A stretch of DNA of 53,095 bases from Azospirillaceae bacterium (GCA_028277115.1 JANQHG010000152.1:1-53095); one strand, 5' to 3'. Shown: positions 1-10,320, counted from the stretch's first letter. The notes: generated from the letters alone by a model not told the origin. A program made the numbers and translations.

Positions 1-716
<716 letters not shown>

Positions 717-776
717 GCTCGGCAACCCCCTGCTCGCGGCCGGCCGGCGGCCGTCGCGGCCGCTCCCGGCACCGGT

Positions 777-803
777 GTTGACGATTTGGCCGAAAGGGTC
801 AAC
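777..803. promoter_or_regulatory. Inverted repeat between oxoprolinase gene and accA
   Basis: GTTGAC (777-782) and GTCAAC (798-803) form a perfect 6-bp dyad with a 15-base spacer, inside the 184-base divergent intergenic region. It could be an operator for either gene. No regulator is identified, so this is only a structural observation. Confidence 0.25.
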
Positions 804-900
804 CGGGGCCGCGGCGTTTCCGGTGGCAGCGCCGACCGGCACCGTGGTAGCAGATGTTGAAACGAGCGCGCGCCTCGCCCCCACCCGTTCGTGCCGAGAC

Positions 901-1857
901 ATGCTGACCTTTCTGGAATTCGAAAAGCCGATCGCCGAGCTCGAGAGCAAGATCGACGAGCTGCGCCACTTGACCGACCAAGGCGACCTCAACATCGCCG
1001 ACGAGGTTGCAAAACTGCAGGCCAAGGTCGATCGGCTGTTACGCCAGACCTATGCCAAGCTGTTGCCGGTGCAGAAAGTCCAAGTGGCGCGCCACCCCAA
1101 CCGGCCGCATTTCCTCGACTACATCGACGGGTTGGTCGACGACTTCCTGCCGCTGGCCGGCGACCGCAGCTTTGCCGAGGACCGCGCGATCGTCGGCGGC
1201 ATCGGCCGGTTTCGCGGCCATTCGGTGGTGGTGCTCGGCAATGAGAAGGGCAGCGACACCGAGCAGCGCATCCAGCACAATTTCGGCATGGCGCGGCCCG
1301 AGGGCTATCGCAAGGCGCAGCGCCTGATGCTGCTGGCCGAGCGCAATCGCCTGCCGGTGGTGACCCTGGTCGATACCGCTGGCGCCTATCCCGGGGTCGG
1401 CGCGGAGCAGCGTGGCCAGGCCGAGGCGATCGCGCGCTGCATCGAAACCTGCCTGCGGGTCCGGGTTCCGATGATCTCGACGATCATCGGCGAGGGCGGC
1501 TCGGGCGGGGCGATCGCGCTTGCGACCGCCGACCATGTCTTGATGCTGGAGCACGCGATCTATTCGGTGATCTCGCCCGAGGGCTGTGCCTCGATCCTGT
1601 GGCGCGACGGCGCGCTGGCGGGCGAGGCCGCGATCGCGTTGCGCCTGACCGCCCAGGACTTGAAGGAGTTCGGGATCATCGACCGGATCGTGCCGGAGCC
1701 GGTCGGCGGTGCCCACCGCAGCCCGGCGCGCACGATCGGGCTGGTCGGCGACGCGATCGAGGAAGCGCTCGACCGGCTGCGCCGCGAGGACGGTGCGACC
1801 TTGTGCCTGCGCCGGCGTGAGAAGTTCCTGTCGATCGGCCACGGCCTGGCGGCGTAA
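901..1857 (+). CDS. accA: Acetyl-CoA carboxylase carboxyltransferase subunit alpha
   Basis: AccA with AccD transfers the carboxyl group from biotin-carboxyl carrier protein to acetyl-CoA, giving malonyl-CoA for fatty acid synthesis in the cytosol. The protein is 318 residues, the normal AccA length. It begins MLTFLEFEKPIAELESKIDEL, a typical AccA N-terminal helix, so the ATG at 901 was chosen although the frame stays open upstream to 559. Family motifs include the DRAIVGGIGR region, PVVTLVDTAGAYPGVGAEQRGQ, and GEGGSGGAIALATADHVLMLEHAIYSVISPEGCASILWRD (given in parts: GEGGSGGAIA, VLMLEHA, YSVISPEG). It stands alone on this strand, convergent with lexA across a 36-base gap; accD is not in the window. 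Confidence 0.97.
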   Translation: MLTFLEFEKPIAELESKIDELRHLTDQGDLNIADEVAKLQAKVDRLLRQTYAKLLPVQKVQVARHPNRPHFLDYIDGLVDDFLPLAGDRSFAEDRAIVGGIGRFRGHSVVVLGNEKGSDTEQRIQHNFGMARPEGYRKAQRLMLLAERNRLPVVTLVDTAGAYPGVGAEQRGQAEAIARCIETCLRVRVPMISTIIGEGGSGGAIALATADHVLMLEHAIYSVISPEGCASILWRDGALAGEAAIALRLTAQDLKEFGIIDRIVPEPVGGAHRSPARTIGLVGDAIEEALDRLRREDGATLCLRRREKFLSIGHGLAA

Positions 1858-1893
1858 GCGGCGGCGCCGCTCGGGCTCAAAAGGCCCCCGGCG

Positions 1894-2670
1894 TCACCGA
1901 TAGCGGCGCAGCAGCCCGACCAGCCGGCCCTGGACCCGCACCCGATCGGCGCCGAACAGCCGGGTCTCGTAGGCCGGGTTGGCGGGTTCGAGCGCGATCG
2001 TGTTGCCCTTGCGGCGCAGGCGCTTGAGGGTGACCTCGGCGTCGTCGATCAGCGCGACCACGATGGTGCCGTTCTCGGCGGTGGTGACCTTTTGGACGAT
2101 CACGGTGTCGCCGTCGAGGATGCCGGCATCGACCATCGAGTCGCCGGCGACCTGGAGCGCGTAGTGGTCGCCGCCGGCGATCAGGCTGGCCGGGACATCG
2201 ACCGTGGTCGAGTGGTCGCGCAGTGCTTCGATCGGGGTGCCGGCGGCGATCCGGCCGTAGAGCGGCAACTCGACCGCATCGACCTCGGCCGAGACCTCGC
2301 GGCCCGCAAGCGCACCGACGAAGTCGCCCTTGATGACGTTGGGCTGAAAGCGCGGCCGCGCCGGCGGCGCGGCGGGCGCGCAGGGCGCGGCAACGGCGCT
2401 GACCGGCGCCGGTTCGGTGGCGGCCGGGGCAGCGGCGCACGGCTCGACGGCGATCCCGTCGGGCAGACGGATCACCTCGAGCGCGCGGGCGCGGTGCGGC
2501 AGCCGGCGGATGAAGCCGCGCTCTTCGAGCCCGGTGATCAGGCGGTGGATGCCGGATTTCGATTTGAGCCCAAGGGCTTCCTTCATCTCGTCAAAGGACG
2601 GCGACACGCCGCCGCGGCCGAGCCGGGCGTGGATGAACAAGAGCAACTCGTGCTGTTTGCGCGTCAGCAT
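1894..2670 (-). CDS. lexA: LexA SOS repressor, autocleaving (258 aa)
   Basis: LexA represses DNA-damage genes and cleaves itself when RecA filaments form. The start [13 protein letters not shown] is the canonical LexA N-terminus, so the ATG ending at 2670 is used rather than a longer frame from 2688. The N-terminal winged helix (about 1-68) contains [11 protein letters not shown]. An Ala/Pro-rich linker spans about 73-110. The C-terminal peptidase domain has the Ala-Gly scissile bond at 143-144 (GRIAAGTP), the catalytic Ser178 in GDSM and Lys216 in EVTLKRL. At 258 residues it is longer than E. coli LexA because of the linker, which is usual in alphaproteobacteria. The SOS box at 2736-2750 lies 65 bases upstream of the start and implies autoregulation. 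Confidence 0.97.
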   Translation of the reverse strand: MLTRKQHELLLFIHARLGRGGVSPSFDEMKEALGLKSKSGIHRLITGLEERGFIRRLPHRARALEVIRLPDGIAVEPCAAAPAATEPAPVSAVAAPCAPAAPPARPRFQPNVIKGDFVGALAGREVSAEVDAVELPLYGRIAAGTPIEALRDHSTTVDVPASLIAGGDHYALQVAGDSMVDAGILDGDTVIVQKVTTAENGTIVVALIDDAEVTLKRLRRKGNTIALEPANPAYETRLFGADRVRVQGRLVGLLRRYR

Positions 2671-2735
2671 GCCGTCCCTTCCCCGCACCGCCCGGGCCCC
2701 GCAGCCGGATCCCCGGTGACATCAAACTGCCCCAT

Positions 2736-2750
2736 GTTCTAGTTTGGTTC
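2736..2750. promoter_or_regulatory. LexA operator (alphaproteobacterial SOS box)
   Basis: The sequence GTTC-TAGTTTG-GTTC matches exactly the direct-repeat SOS box GTTC-N7-GTTC known for alphaproteobacterial LexA. It sits just upstream of lexA, as expected for autoregulation. Confidence 0.88.
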
Positions 2751-3656
2751 CCACGGCGCGTCAATCGCTGAGAGGCGCAGCATCAGGGCAATGCGATCAA
2801 GTTGCCCCCCCCAAAAAAGCGAAAACCCAACGGTTGAGGGATGGGGACCAAGGGTGCCGAAAAGCTTGGACTTGGGGTTGGGCAAGTGCCGCCACGCTCT
2901 CCAGATTTCAAGCTGAAACTTCCCAATTTACATGGGTATATTTCCGCCGCTGAGCTTAAGATCCTAAGGGGTCCTGCGGGTTTCAGCCAATTTGAAGAAA
3001 AAAGTTCGGACTGAAAATCTTAAAAGACCCAAAAGGCGGCACTGCAATTAAATTGATTGAACACAAAGAAAATCATCGCATCAGAATTCATATATTTATT
3101 ATATTTGTTATATATACATTTAAAATTACGCTGAAGCAACGGCTTCTTACCTTGGCTCCGGGGTTGGCAACCTGCGTAGTTTTGAAAAAATGCCAATCCT
3201 ACTCATGACCGATGTTTGCCGTCCAACGACCAAACGATAGAATAATTGTATTATCTTAATATACTCAATCAAAGCGCGAAACGCAAACTCTCCGCCAACA
3301 GCTGAAGATGCCCCTCCCTGCCCAACCACTCCCGAAGATCACCGCGTCCGCACTTCGGTTTCACTGACCGGCGCATCTCCGCTCTAGCGCCGATCAACAC
3401 AGGTTGACTCTCAGAAAATCAAAGGATTAGCCTCTTCAACCACCTCGAATTGACGAGGTCGGACTAATTCTTTCGATTGTCGATAAGACAATTGACTTGG
3501 CCATGCCTAGGTGAGCAATATTACTGTTATGTGCCATGCGGCCCGTTCCTCACCGCACCATCACCCTTTTTCGGCGTGGGCGCCGATTGCGGGCCATCGG
3601 CTGCGCTGAGACCATCCCGGTCGCGCATGGCTTTGACCTCACGGCGGAGGGGCGAC
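2751..3656. other. AT-rich intergenic region, no gene recognised
   Basis: About 900 bases between lexA and the PstS-like gene hold no convincing ORF. Base composition drops sharply, with an almost pure A/T run at about 3088-3128, unlike the surrounding ~70% GC. Two small hairpins are visible near the right end: ACCTCG/CGAGGT (3442-3459, loop AATTGA) and ATTGTC/GACAAT (3476-3492, loop GATAA). Short open frames at 2744-2953 (+) and 3147-3329 (-) show no family resemblance and are not called. It may hold promoters, a small RNA or a decayed foreign insertion. Confidence 0.5.
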
Positions 3657-4526
3657 ATGTCGGCACGATGGATCTTGTGTCTCGCAGTGATCTTGACGGT
3701 CCTGGGGCCGGCGACCGCGGCGGCCGAGCTGCGGTGGGTCGGCTGCGGTATCTCAAAAAAAGCGTTCATGGGTGCCTTGGCTGCGGCTTACCAAGAACGG
3801 ACCGGAACCTTGATCACGCTCGAAGGCGGCGGGGCGACCCGCGGGGTCCGGGAGGTCGCGGCCGGGCAGGCCGATCTCGGCGGGTCGTGCCGACACAAGC
3901 TCCTCGTGGATGAGGAGACCGGGGCCAACCTGATCCCGATCGGCTGGGACGCCCTGGTCGCGATCGTCCACCCGGACAACCCGGTGTCGGATATCACGAC
4001 CGCCGACTTGGAAGCGGTGATGACCGGCAGCCTCGTCGATTGGCAGGCGCTCGGCGGCCCCGCCGGCGCGATCGCGCTTGCGGTGCGCCAGGGCAGGATC
4101 TCGGGCGTCGGCCGAATGGCGCGCGAGTTGATCTTCAAAGACCCGGACGCCGCGTTCTCCCCGGACGCCGCCGTCTTTCGCTCGTCCGGCCCGGTCGAGC
4201 AATTCGTCGAAAGCGAGCCCCTCGCAATCGCGCTGACCGGTATCAGCAGCGCCCGCAAACGTGCCGTCAAGGTTCTCAGCATCGACGGCGCTCCCCCGAC
4301 CTACGAAAATGTCGCGTCCGGCACCTATGGCCTGTTCCGGCCGCTCTATCTGGTGGTTGGCACCGATCCGTCCCCGGACGTTGCCCGATTCGTCGCCTTC
4401 GCCAAAGGTCGCGAGGGCCAACGGATCATCCGCGACCAGGGCACGGTGACGCTGCGCGACGGCGCGAGCCTGTGGCCGCGGTATCGCGAGACCATGCGGC
4501 AAGCCCGCCAAGTCGGCAACTTCTAG
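3657..4526 (+). CDS. PstS-like periplasmic substrate-binding protein, without transporter genes
   Basis: This 289-residue protein starts with a signal peptide ([20 protein letters not shown], Ala-rich cleavage region near residue 23) and continues [20 protein letters not shown], like the opening of PstS/phosphate-type binding proteins. [20 protein letters not shown] near residue 58 matches the oxyanion-binding loop of that superfamily. The ATG at 3657 was chosen because GGAGG lies about 9 bases upstream and a signal peptide follows directly; the frame stays open to 3477 but without a signal. No ABC permease or ATPase is adjacent. The next gene, 37 bases downstream on the same strand, is a chemoreceptor, so a sensory role (presenting a bound anion to the receptor) is inferred. 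Ligand unknown. Confidence 0.8.
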   Translation: MSARWILCLAVILTVLGPATAAAELRWVGCGISKKAFMGALAAAYQERTGTLITLEGGGATRGVREVAAGQADLGGSCRHKLLVDEETGANLIPIGWDALVAIVHPDNPVSDITTADLEAVMTGSLVDWQALGGPAGAIALAVRQGRISGVGRMARELIFKDPDAAFSPDAAVFRSSGPVEQFVESEPLAIALTGISSARKRAVKVLSIDGAPPTYENVASGTYGLFRPLYLVVGTDPSPDVARFVAFAKGREGQRIIRDQGTVTLRDGASLWPRYRETMRQARQVGNF

Positions 4527-4563
4527 GCGGACCGGGCTTCAGGTTAGGGCAGGAGGCAATGGT

Positions 4564-6534
4564 ATGATCAGTATAAAGGGCATTATAAAAGGGAGTTTGG
4601 CCAGGAAATTCAATACTGTGATGGGTGTTGCCTTGGTGGCCACCATGGCGTTGACGTTGTTCATGGTGGTGTCCCGGCGAAAGGATGAGTTTGAGGCGGT
4701 GATCGCGATCACCTCGCGCCAGTTCCAGGTCTATGGCGCGCAGCAAACCGAGACTTTTCTGGACACCCTCAAGTCGAAACTGCATCAGACCGGGGTTTTG
4801 TTGTCGAAGATCGCGCCGAACGCGATCTCGATCTACGATACCACCACGCTTCAGGCCTATGCCGATCAGGCGACCGAAGACCCGGAGGTGGAAGTCGTCA
4901 GGTTTGTTTCGGCGGACGGCGAGGTCCTGGCCGAGGCGGGCGGTGCCGACGGCCAACCGGACGTGACCGAGATGACATTCGACATTCACGACGGGTTCAG
5001 CTCGGTCGGCACCTTGACGCTGACGGTCGATTTCGAACGCGTGCGCGCCGCGCGCGCGGCGGCCGACCGGCAGCGGGTCGAGGTCGAGCGCCAACTGGCC
5101 GCGGCGCATCGCGCGATCGACCGCGCGACGCTCCGCGACATGGCCCTGTTCTTCGGGGTTGTCGCGTGCGTGCTGGTCGGGCTGACCTGTTGGCTGTTCC
5201 ATGGTCTGGTCGCACGACCGGTCAACGCGATGGTGCGGCATCTGCGCGATCTGGCGGGTGGCGTGACCGATCTCGAGATCCGCGGCGTCGCGCGCCGCGA
5301 CGAGATCGGCCAGATGGCCGAGGCGATGGAGATGGTGCGCCGGACCGTTGCCGAAGCGTTCCGGCTCAATCAGATGGTCGAAAACCAGCCGGCCAAGGTC
5401 ATGTTGTGTGACCCCGAAAACCTGACGATCACCTACGTCAATCCGGCGGCCAAGGAGATCCTGCGTGCGATGGAGCCGGCGCTCGGGATCTCGGCCGATC
5501 AGGTGCTCGGGCGCCAAGTGACCGAGTTCCACACCCGGCCGGAGGTCCTGGTGGACCTGTTGACCGACCCGGCGAAGCTGCCGTATCGGGGCCGGCTGCG
5601 CATGGGTGGGCTCACGATCGACAACCATGTCACGCCGATCCATGGCCGCAATGGCGAGTTCTTGGGCACGATGCTGAACTGGGAGGACGTGACCCGCTAT
5701 GTCGGGATGACGGCGGGTTTTCGCGATTCGGTCAAGACGGTGGCGGAGCGCTTGTCGTCGTCGGCGACCGAGATGGTCCAGTCCGCCCACGCGATGGAGA
5801 GCATCTCGGCCAATGCCGGCCAGCGCAGCACGGCGGTCGCCTCGACCGCGGAACAGGCGACGGTCAATGTCCAAAGCGTCGCCGCGGCGACCGAACAGCT
5901 CGCGGTTTCGATCAACGAGATCAGCCGCCAAGTGTCGTGCGCGACCGACATGTCGATCGCAATCCACGACGAGGCAGAGCAGGCCGGTTCGGTGGTCGGC
6001 GCCCTGGTCGCGGCGTCGGAGAAGATTGGCACGGTGGTCGATTTGATAACCCGGATTGCCCAGCAGACCAATCTGTTGGCCCTCAACGCGACGATCGAGG
6101 CAGCGCGCGCGGGTGAGGCCGGCAAGGGGTTTGCCGTGGTCGCGTCGGAGGTCAAGATCCTGGCCCGGCAGACCGCGACCGCGACCGACGAGATCTCCCA
6201 ACAGGTCGAGGGGATCCAGGGCGCGACCCAAAGTGCGGCGCGCGCGATGTCGTCGATCCGCGGCAAAGTCGCCCGGGTCAACGAGATCACGGCGGCGGTC
6301 GCCGCCGGGATCGAGCAGCAGGACAGCGCGACCAAGACGATCAGTCTGAACATCCACGAGGCGGCACGCGGCATCCATGACGTCACCCAAACGATCGCCA
6401 ACTTGGCACGGGCGGCGACCGAGGTCGGCAGCTCGGCGGGCGAGGTCCTGGGCGCCGCCTCGGGCTTGTCCAGTCAATCGGATGACTTGGTCACGCGCGT
6501 TGATGCGTTTTTGAAGGAGATGGAAGCGGCGTAA
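4564..6534 (+). CDS. Methyl-accepting chemotaxis protein with periplasmic sensor, HAMP and PAS (656 aa)
   Basis: Transmembrane chemoreceptor that signals to CheA/CheW. Membrane segments lie at about 18-36 and 192-213. The ~155-residue periplasmic part between them looks like a single-Cache-type sensor ([18 protein letters not shown] near 110-127). HAMP follows at about 214-268, then a PAS domain at about 270-380 ([20 protein letters not shown]), then the methyl-accepting signalling domain at about 390-650. The conserved hairpin tip is clear in [21 protein letters not shown] and the following [15 protein letters not shown]. It ends FLKEMEAA, with no CheR-binding pentapeptide. It is probably co-transcribed with the preceding binding protein. 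The combination of a periplasmic sensor with a cytoplasmic PAS suggests two inputs. Confidence 0.95.
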   Translation: MISIKGIIKGSLARKFNTVMGVALVATMALTLFMVVSRRKDEFEAVIAITSRQFQVYGAQQTETFLDTLKSKLHQTGVLLSKIAPNAISIYDTTTLQAYADQATEDPEVEVVRFVSADGEVLAEAGGADGQPDVTEMTFDIHDGFSSVGTLTLTVDFERVRAARAAADRQRVEVERQLAAAHRAIDRATLRDMALFFGVVACVLVGLTCWLFHGLVARPVNAMVRHLRDLAGGVTDLEIRGVARRDEIGQMAEAMEMVRRTVAEAFRLNQMVENQPAKVMLCDPENLTITYVNPAAKEILRAMEPALGISADQVLGRQVTEFHTRPEVLVDLLTDPAKLPYRGRLRMGGLTIDNHVTPIHGRNGEFLGTMLNWEDVTRYVGMTAGFRDSVKTVAERLSSSATEMVQSAHAMESISANAGQRSTAVASTAEQATVNVQSVAAATEQLAVSINEISRQVSCATDMSIAIHDEAEQAGSVVGALVAASEKIGTVVDLITRIAQQTNLLALNATIEAARAGEAGKGFAVVASEVKILARQTATATDEISQQVEGIQGATQSAARAMSSIRGKVARVNEITAAVAAGIEQQDSATKTISLNIHEAARGIHDVTQTIANLARAATEVGSSAGEVLGAASGLSSQSDDLVTRVDAFLKEMEAA

Positions 6535-6749
6535 CCTGGGCTGCGGGGCGCGCCAGCGCCGCGACGATCTCCGGCCAGCGGTGCCGCCTCCGGCGACCCG
6601 TCGCGTTCGCGAACGGTGACGCAAGGGAGCCTCGGCCTCGCGCCGGCCGACGATCGCGATCACCGGCACCGCCCGGTCACCGTCCGGCGCCCCATCGCCG
6701 GCGTCGAACCGACCCGGAGCACGCAATCGAGTTCATCCGGTGCCGCCGG

Positions 6750-7157
6750 TCACATCCCGTGGGCCGCGCCGGCGTCAATCGCGCCCGGCCCCCGCGACGA
6801 CGCGGACGGCAGCCGCTCGGTCCAACGGCGCAGGGCGTCGAGGAACTCGAGCGCGCTCGCGCCGAGTGGCGTGATCTCGTACGCCACCCCGATCGGCGCG
6901 GTCGCCAACACCCGACGGGTGATCAACCCATGGTCCTCGAGCTGGCGCAGGCGCTCGGTGATCATCTTCTTGCTGGCGCCGGCGATCATGCGGGCAAGGT
7001 CGTTGAACCTGACCGGCCCGTCGCGCAGGTGCCACAGGATCGACCCGGTCCACTTGCCGCCCAGAATGCGCATGCCGCGCTCGATCGCGCACGGCTGACC
7101 GCAGGCCCCCGAGACCGTGGCTCGCCCGATCCGATCCCGCTCGATACGCGCGTCCAT
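6750..7157 (-). CDS. HxlR-family winged-helix transcriptional regulator (135 aa)
   Basis: Small DNA-binding regulator of the HxlR/DUF24 family. Motifs are CAIERGMRILGGKWTGSILW, then the recognition region RFNDLARMIAGASKKMITERL and the wing with EITPLG. A Cys near the N-terminus (CGQPCAIERG) occupies the position used for thiol/electrophile sensing in relatives such as YodB and QorR. The start MDARIERDRIG (7157) is supported by GAGGAG about 8 bases upstream; a longer frame to 7223 lacks support. It is divergent from an MdaB-like quinone reductase, a common pairing in which the HxlR protein represses the reductase and is relieved by quinones or diamide. That control is inferred from family and layout. 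Confidence 0.92.
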   Translation of the reverse strand: MDARIERDRIGRATVSGACGQPCAIERGMRILGGKWTGSILWHLRDGPVRFNDLARMIAGASKKMITERLRQLEDHGLITRRVLATAPIGVAYEITPLGASALEFLDALRRWTERLPSASSRGPGAIDAGAAHGM

Positions 7158-7218
7158 CCAACCGCTCCTCGAACCCCGCCGCGCCGCGCCGCGGCCAACG
7201 CCGCCGGCAGCCCAAGTT

Positions 7219-7245
7219 ACCAAAAGTATACTGGTTGTTTTTGGT
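7219..7245. promoter_or_regulatory. Candidate HxlR operator in divergent promoter
   Basis: ACCAAAA (7219-7225) and TTTTGGT (7239-7245) form a 7-bp dyad. Overlapping its left arm is an 8-bp palindrome AGTATACT (7225-7232), similar to the TATAC-rich operators reported for HxlR-family quinone regulators. It lies between the two divergent starts at 7157 and 7332. Confidence 0.45.
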
Positions 7246-7331
7246 TCCTACGAGCCTCACCTGTGGACCGGGTCGGCCGTTGCCCCTGCCCATCCGCCAT
7301 TGCCGTCCACCGACACGTGGGATTTCAAGAC

Positions 7332-7982
7332 GTGAAAAACATCCTCATCCTCAACGGACACCAGCCCTATCCGATCGCCAAGGGCGCGCTCAACGCCGCG
7401 TTCGTCGACCGGGCCCGCCGGTTCCTCGAGGCCAACGATTTTTCGGTCCGCGTCACCGAGGTCACCAAGGGCTACGACATCGAGACCGAGACCAATGCCC
7501 ACCGCTGGGCCGACGCGTTGATCCTGCAGTTCCCGGTCAATTGGATGGGGGTGCCGTGGTCGTTCAAGAAATACATGGACGAGGTCTACACCGCCGGCAT
7601 GGACGGCCGGTTGAGTAACGGCGACGGCCGCTCCCAAGCGGCACCCGAGGTCGGCTACGGCACCGGTGGCACCATGATCGGCCGCCATTACATGCTCTCG
7701 GTCACCTTCAACGCGCCGCGCGCCGCATTCGACAACCAGTCCGATTGGTTCTTCGCCGGCGCCTCGGTCGATGACCTGCTGCGGCCGGTGCATCTCACCT
7801 TCAAATTCTTCGGCATGTCGCCGCTGGCGACCTTCGCCGCGTTCGACGTGATAAAGAACCCGACGATCGCCGACGACTTCACCCGGTTCGACGCCCATCT
7901 CGCCGCGGCGTTCGGCGGCGCCGACCCCGAAGCCACCGCCGACCCCGAACCGGATCAGGGGCCGAGCAATGTCGCAGCCTGA
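7332..7982 (+). CDS. mdaB: MdaB-like NAD(P)H:quinone oxidoreductase, flavodoxin fold (216 aa)
   Basis: FAD/FMN-dependent cytosolic reductase that reduces quinones by two electrons. The protein begins MKNILILNGHQPYPIAKGAL, a flavodoxin-like fold opening, and has ADALILQFPVNWMGVPWSFKKYMDEVYTAG (in parts: LILQFPVNWMGVPW, KKYMDEVY), characteristic of the MdaB/DT-diaphorase family. GTG at 7332 is the start; a longer frame reaching 6759 runs antisense through the HxlR gene and is not real. The C-terminal ~20 residues (GADPEATADPEPDQ) are an acidic, low-complexity tail beyond the usual fold. Regulation by the divergent HxlR protein is likely. Confidence 0.85.
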   Translation: MKNILILNGHQPYPIAKGALNAAFVDRARRFLEANDFSVRVTEVTKGYDIETETNAHRWADALILQFPVNWMGVPWSFKKYMDEVYTAGMDGRLSNGDGRSQAAPEVGYGTGGTMIGRHYMLSVTFNAPRAAFDNQSDWFFAGASVDDLLRPVHLTFKFFGMSPLATFAAFDVIKNPTIADDFTRFDAHLAAAFGGADPEATADPEPDQGPSNVAA

Positions 7983-8070
7983 GATCACGCTTTATTCGGT
8001 TTCGACCATCTGAGCGCTTGGTTCGCGCGGATCGACGCCCGGCCGAAGACCCAGGCGGCCGGGCCGCGGG

Positions 8071-8200
8071 TTTTGGGGGCTGGCGCCCCCAAGGTCAGGG
8101 GGCTTTGCCCCCCCGACACCCCCCACCAGGGGTTGCCCCCTGGACCCCGAAAACATGCGGGCAAGAGGCCCCTGCACGGCCGACAGGCGGCATCCGGCGA
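8071..8200 (+). repeat. GC-rich intergenic repeat, copy 1
   Basis: This element starts TTTTGGGGGCTGGCGCCCCC and continues through GTCAGGGGGC, CGACACCCCCC and CAGGGGTTGCCCCCTGGACC to a CGGCCGACAGG segment. The same order of modules occurs at 48764-48896 and, reversed, at 27691-27865, 15650-15787 and in part at 10991-11118. Each module is a short G/C hairpin. Confidence 0.85.
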
Positions 8201-8241
8201 CGGTTGTCGGTCAGCGGACCTCCGGCAGATACTCGACCAAC

Positions 8242-8472
8242 ACCAAATCCGATTGTTTGGTTCCGGTTATCCACGCCTGAGGAAGCTGTTCACCGATCTG
8301 TAGGTTGGGACGATCGGCCGGCACGGTCTGCCTGTTTGCATCGCCGGTGGGGGCCGATCGTCCCAACATCGGCGGTTCAGCTTTGCGGCCCCGCCGATGT
8401 CGGGGCGCGGCCCGCGCCCCGACCTACCGGCGGTGCTCCGACCAAACGGAACGGGTCAACCGGATTTCGTAT
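8242..8472 (+). repeat. MITE-like repeat, copy 1 (231 bp)
   Basis: Begins ACCAAATCCGATTGTTTGGT and ends CGGATTTCGTAT. A second copy at 48514-48717 has the same ends and near-identical sequence. Imperfect terminal inverted repeats are visible (AAATCCGATTG at the left; AAATCCGGTTG on the other strand at the right). Inside is a perfect 16-bp stem, GTTGGGACGATCGGCC (8304-8319) with GGCCGATCGTCCCAAC (8352-8367), and a second 11-bp stem GTCGGGGCGCG/CGCGCCCCGAC (8399-8423) with a 3-base loop. It encodes no transposase. The size, ends and structure fit a miniature inverted-repeat element. Confidence 0.8.
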
Positions 8473-8604
8473 AACCGTGAAATGGTTGCCCACTCGTTCC
8501 ACACCGGCCTTCGGCCGACCTGCCCTGGATGAAACTATGTGGCAGTCCCGCCGCAAGGCGGGGGAAAAAGATGTCTCATCCCTGCGCTACCCGTCAGTTT
8601 CTGC

Positions 8605-10320
8605 CTAAAACAAAAAGAAACGTTGCGCCATCGGCAATACCTGGGCCGGCTCGCAGGTCAACAACTCGCCGTCGGCGCGGACCTCGTACGTCTCAGGATC
8701 GACCTCGATCTTCGGGGTCGCATGGTTCAACCGCATGTCGGCCTTCGACAAACAGCCGCGCGTGTTCTTCACCGCGACCAGACGACGCGACAAACGCAGA
8801 TGCCGCGCAACGTCATCCTCAAGGGCCGCCCGGCTGACAAAGGTCACCGCACTTTCGGTCAGACTGCGGCCGAAAGCGCCGAACATCGGGCGATAGTGCA
8901 CCGGCTGCGGCGTCGGGATCGACGCGTTCGGATCACCCATCGGGGCGGCGGCAATCGTCCCGCATTTCAACACCATGTCCGGCTTCACCCCGAAAAACGC
9001 CGGCGACCAGATCACCAGATCGGCCAGCTTGCCGGGCTCGATCGAGCCGACCTCGTCCGCCACCCCCTGCGCCAACGCCGGGTTGATCGTGTATTTGGCA
9101 ATGTACCGCCGACACCGGACATTGTCATTGGCCCCGGTCTCCTCGGGCAACGGCCCGCGCTGCACCTTCATCTTGTGCGCGGTCTGCCAGGTCCGTGTAA
9201 TCACCTCGCCGACCCGGCCCATCGCCTGGCTGTCGGAGGCAATGATCGAAAACGCGCCCAAATCGTGCAGGATGTCCTCGGCGGCGATCGTCTCTTGACG
9301 GATCCGGCTTTCGGCGAACGCGACATCCTCGGCAATCTTCGGGTCGAGGTGATGGCACACCATCAACATGTCCAAATGCTCGGCCACCGTGTTGACCGTG
9401 AACGGGCGGGTCGGGTTGGTCGAGCTCGGCAACACATTGGTCTCGCCGCACACCTTGATAATGTCGGGCGCATGGCCGCCGCCGGCGCCCTCGGTGTGAA
9501 ACGCGTGGATCGTCCGGCCCTTGAACGCGGCGATCGTGTTCTCGACAAATCCGCTTTCGTTCAAGGTGTCGGTATGGATCAAAACCTGGACGTCGTTGCG
9601 GTCGGCGACGTCGAGACAGCAGTCGATCGCGGCCGGCGTGGTGCCCCAGTCCTCGTGCAGCTTCAGGCCGCAGGCGCCGGCGCGGACCTGGTCGTCCAAC
9701 GCCGCCGGCAGCGCACTGTTGCCCTTGCCGAAGAAGCCGAGGTTGATCGGAAAGCCTTCGGCCGCCTGCAGCATCCGGCCGATGTGCCACGCCCCGGGCG
9801 TGCAGGTGGTCGCGTTGGTCCCGGCGGCCGGACCGGTGCCGCCGCCCATCATGGTGGTGATCCCGGACGCCAACGCCTCTTCGATCTGCTGCGGGCAGAT
9901 GAAGTGGATGTGGACGTCGAGCCCGCCGGCGGTCACGATCTTGCCTTCGCCCGCGATCGCCTCGGTCCCCGGCCCGACAATGATGTCGACCCCGGGCTGG
10001 GTCAGGGGATTGCCGGCCTTGCCGATCGCCGCGATCCGGCCGTCTTTCAGGCCGATGTCGGCCTTGATCACGCCCGAATGGTCAAGGATCAGCGCATTGG
10101 TGATCACGGTATCGACCGCGCCGTCGGCGCGGGTGGTCGGCGACTGGCCCATGCCGTCGCGCAGCACCTTGCCGCCACCGAACTTGACCTCCTCGCCATA
10201 GATCGTGTGGTCGCGCTCGACCTCGATGAACAGCTCGGTGTCGGCCAACCGCACCCGGTCGCCGGTGGTCGGCCCATACATGCCGGCATAGGCCGACCGC
10301 GACAGCCGCGCCGCCATCAC
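8605..10320 (-). CDS. ureC: Urease subunit alpha (catalytic, nickel-binding; 571 aa)
   Basis: Hydrolyses urea to ammonia and carbamate in the cytosol. All catalytic residues of the family are present, at offset +3 from Klebsiella numbering: His137 and His139 (DVHIHF), carbamylated Lys220 (GLKLHEDWG), His249, His275, the flap His323-His324 (MVCHHLD) and Asp363 (SDSQAMGR). Length is normal. The start codon overlaps the ureB stop by 4 bases (ATGA), showing translational coupling. The gene closes the cluster: the accessory genes ureE, ureF and ureG, needed to load nickel, are not downstream and not elsewhere in the window. Confidence 0.98.
   Translation of the reverse strand: MMAARLSRSAYAGMYGPTTGDRVRLADTELFIEVERDHTIYGEEVKFGGGKVLRDGMGQSPTTRADGAVDTVITNALILDHSGVIKADIGLKDGRIAAIGKAGNPLTQPGVDIIVGPGTEAIAGEGKIVTAGGLDVHIHFICPQQIEEALASGITTMMGGGTGPAAGTNATTCTPGAWHIGRMLQAAEGFPINLGFFGKGNSALPAALDDQVRAGACGLKLHEDWGTTPAAIDCCLDVADRNDVQVLIHTDTLNESGFVENTIAAFKGRTIHAFHTEGAGGGHAPDIIKVCGETNVLPSSTNPTRPFTVNTVAEHLDMLMVCHHLDPKIAEDVAFAESRIRQETIAAEDILHDLGAFSIIASDSQAMGRVGEVITRTWQTAHKMKVQRGPLPEETGANDNVRCRRYIAKYTINPALAQGVADEVGSIEPGKLADLVIWSPAFFGVKPDMVLKCGTIAAAPMGDPNASIPTPQPVHYRPMFGAFGRSLTESAVTFVSRAALEDDVARHLRLSRRLVAVKNTRGCLSKADMRLNHATPKIEVDPETYEVRADGELLTCEPAQVLPMAQRFFLF

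Larger units (their letters stand above)
7983..8604. other. Intergenic region filled with two repeat elements, no gene
   Basis: About 620 bases between mdaB and ureC hold a GC-rich intergenic repeat (8071-8200) and a MITE-like repeat (8242-8472), annotated separately. The frames open here (for example at 8018-8608 and 8305-8532) are by-products of the repeats: a matching frame recurs in the second repeat copy at 48.6 kb. No ureE, ureF or ureG is found here. Confidence 0.7.

Noticed and set aside
3147-3329. 60-codon minus-strand frame in the AT-rich block
   Set aside because: Too short, no motif and no clear ribosome-binding site.
4426-6726. 766-codon minus-strand open frame opposite the chemoreceptor
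   Set aside because: Antisense shadow; the plus-strand receptor motifs are unambiguous.
8071-8200. Long G/C runs as sequencing errors or a CRISPR-like tandem array
   Set aside because: The same module order recurs at four other sites in both orientations, so it is a genuine dispersed repeat rather than an artefact or an array.
8305-8532. Short frame starting MGRSAGTVCLFASPVG, recurring at 48578 as a related frame
   Set aside because: The similarity is explained by the MITE-like DNA repeat; the frames diverge in length and lack ribosome-binding signals.
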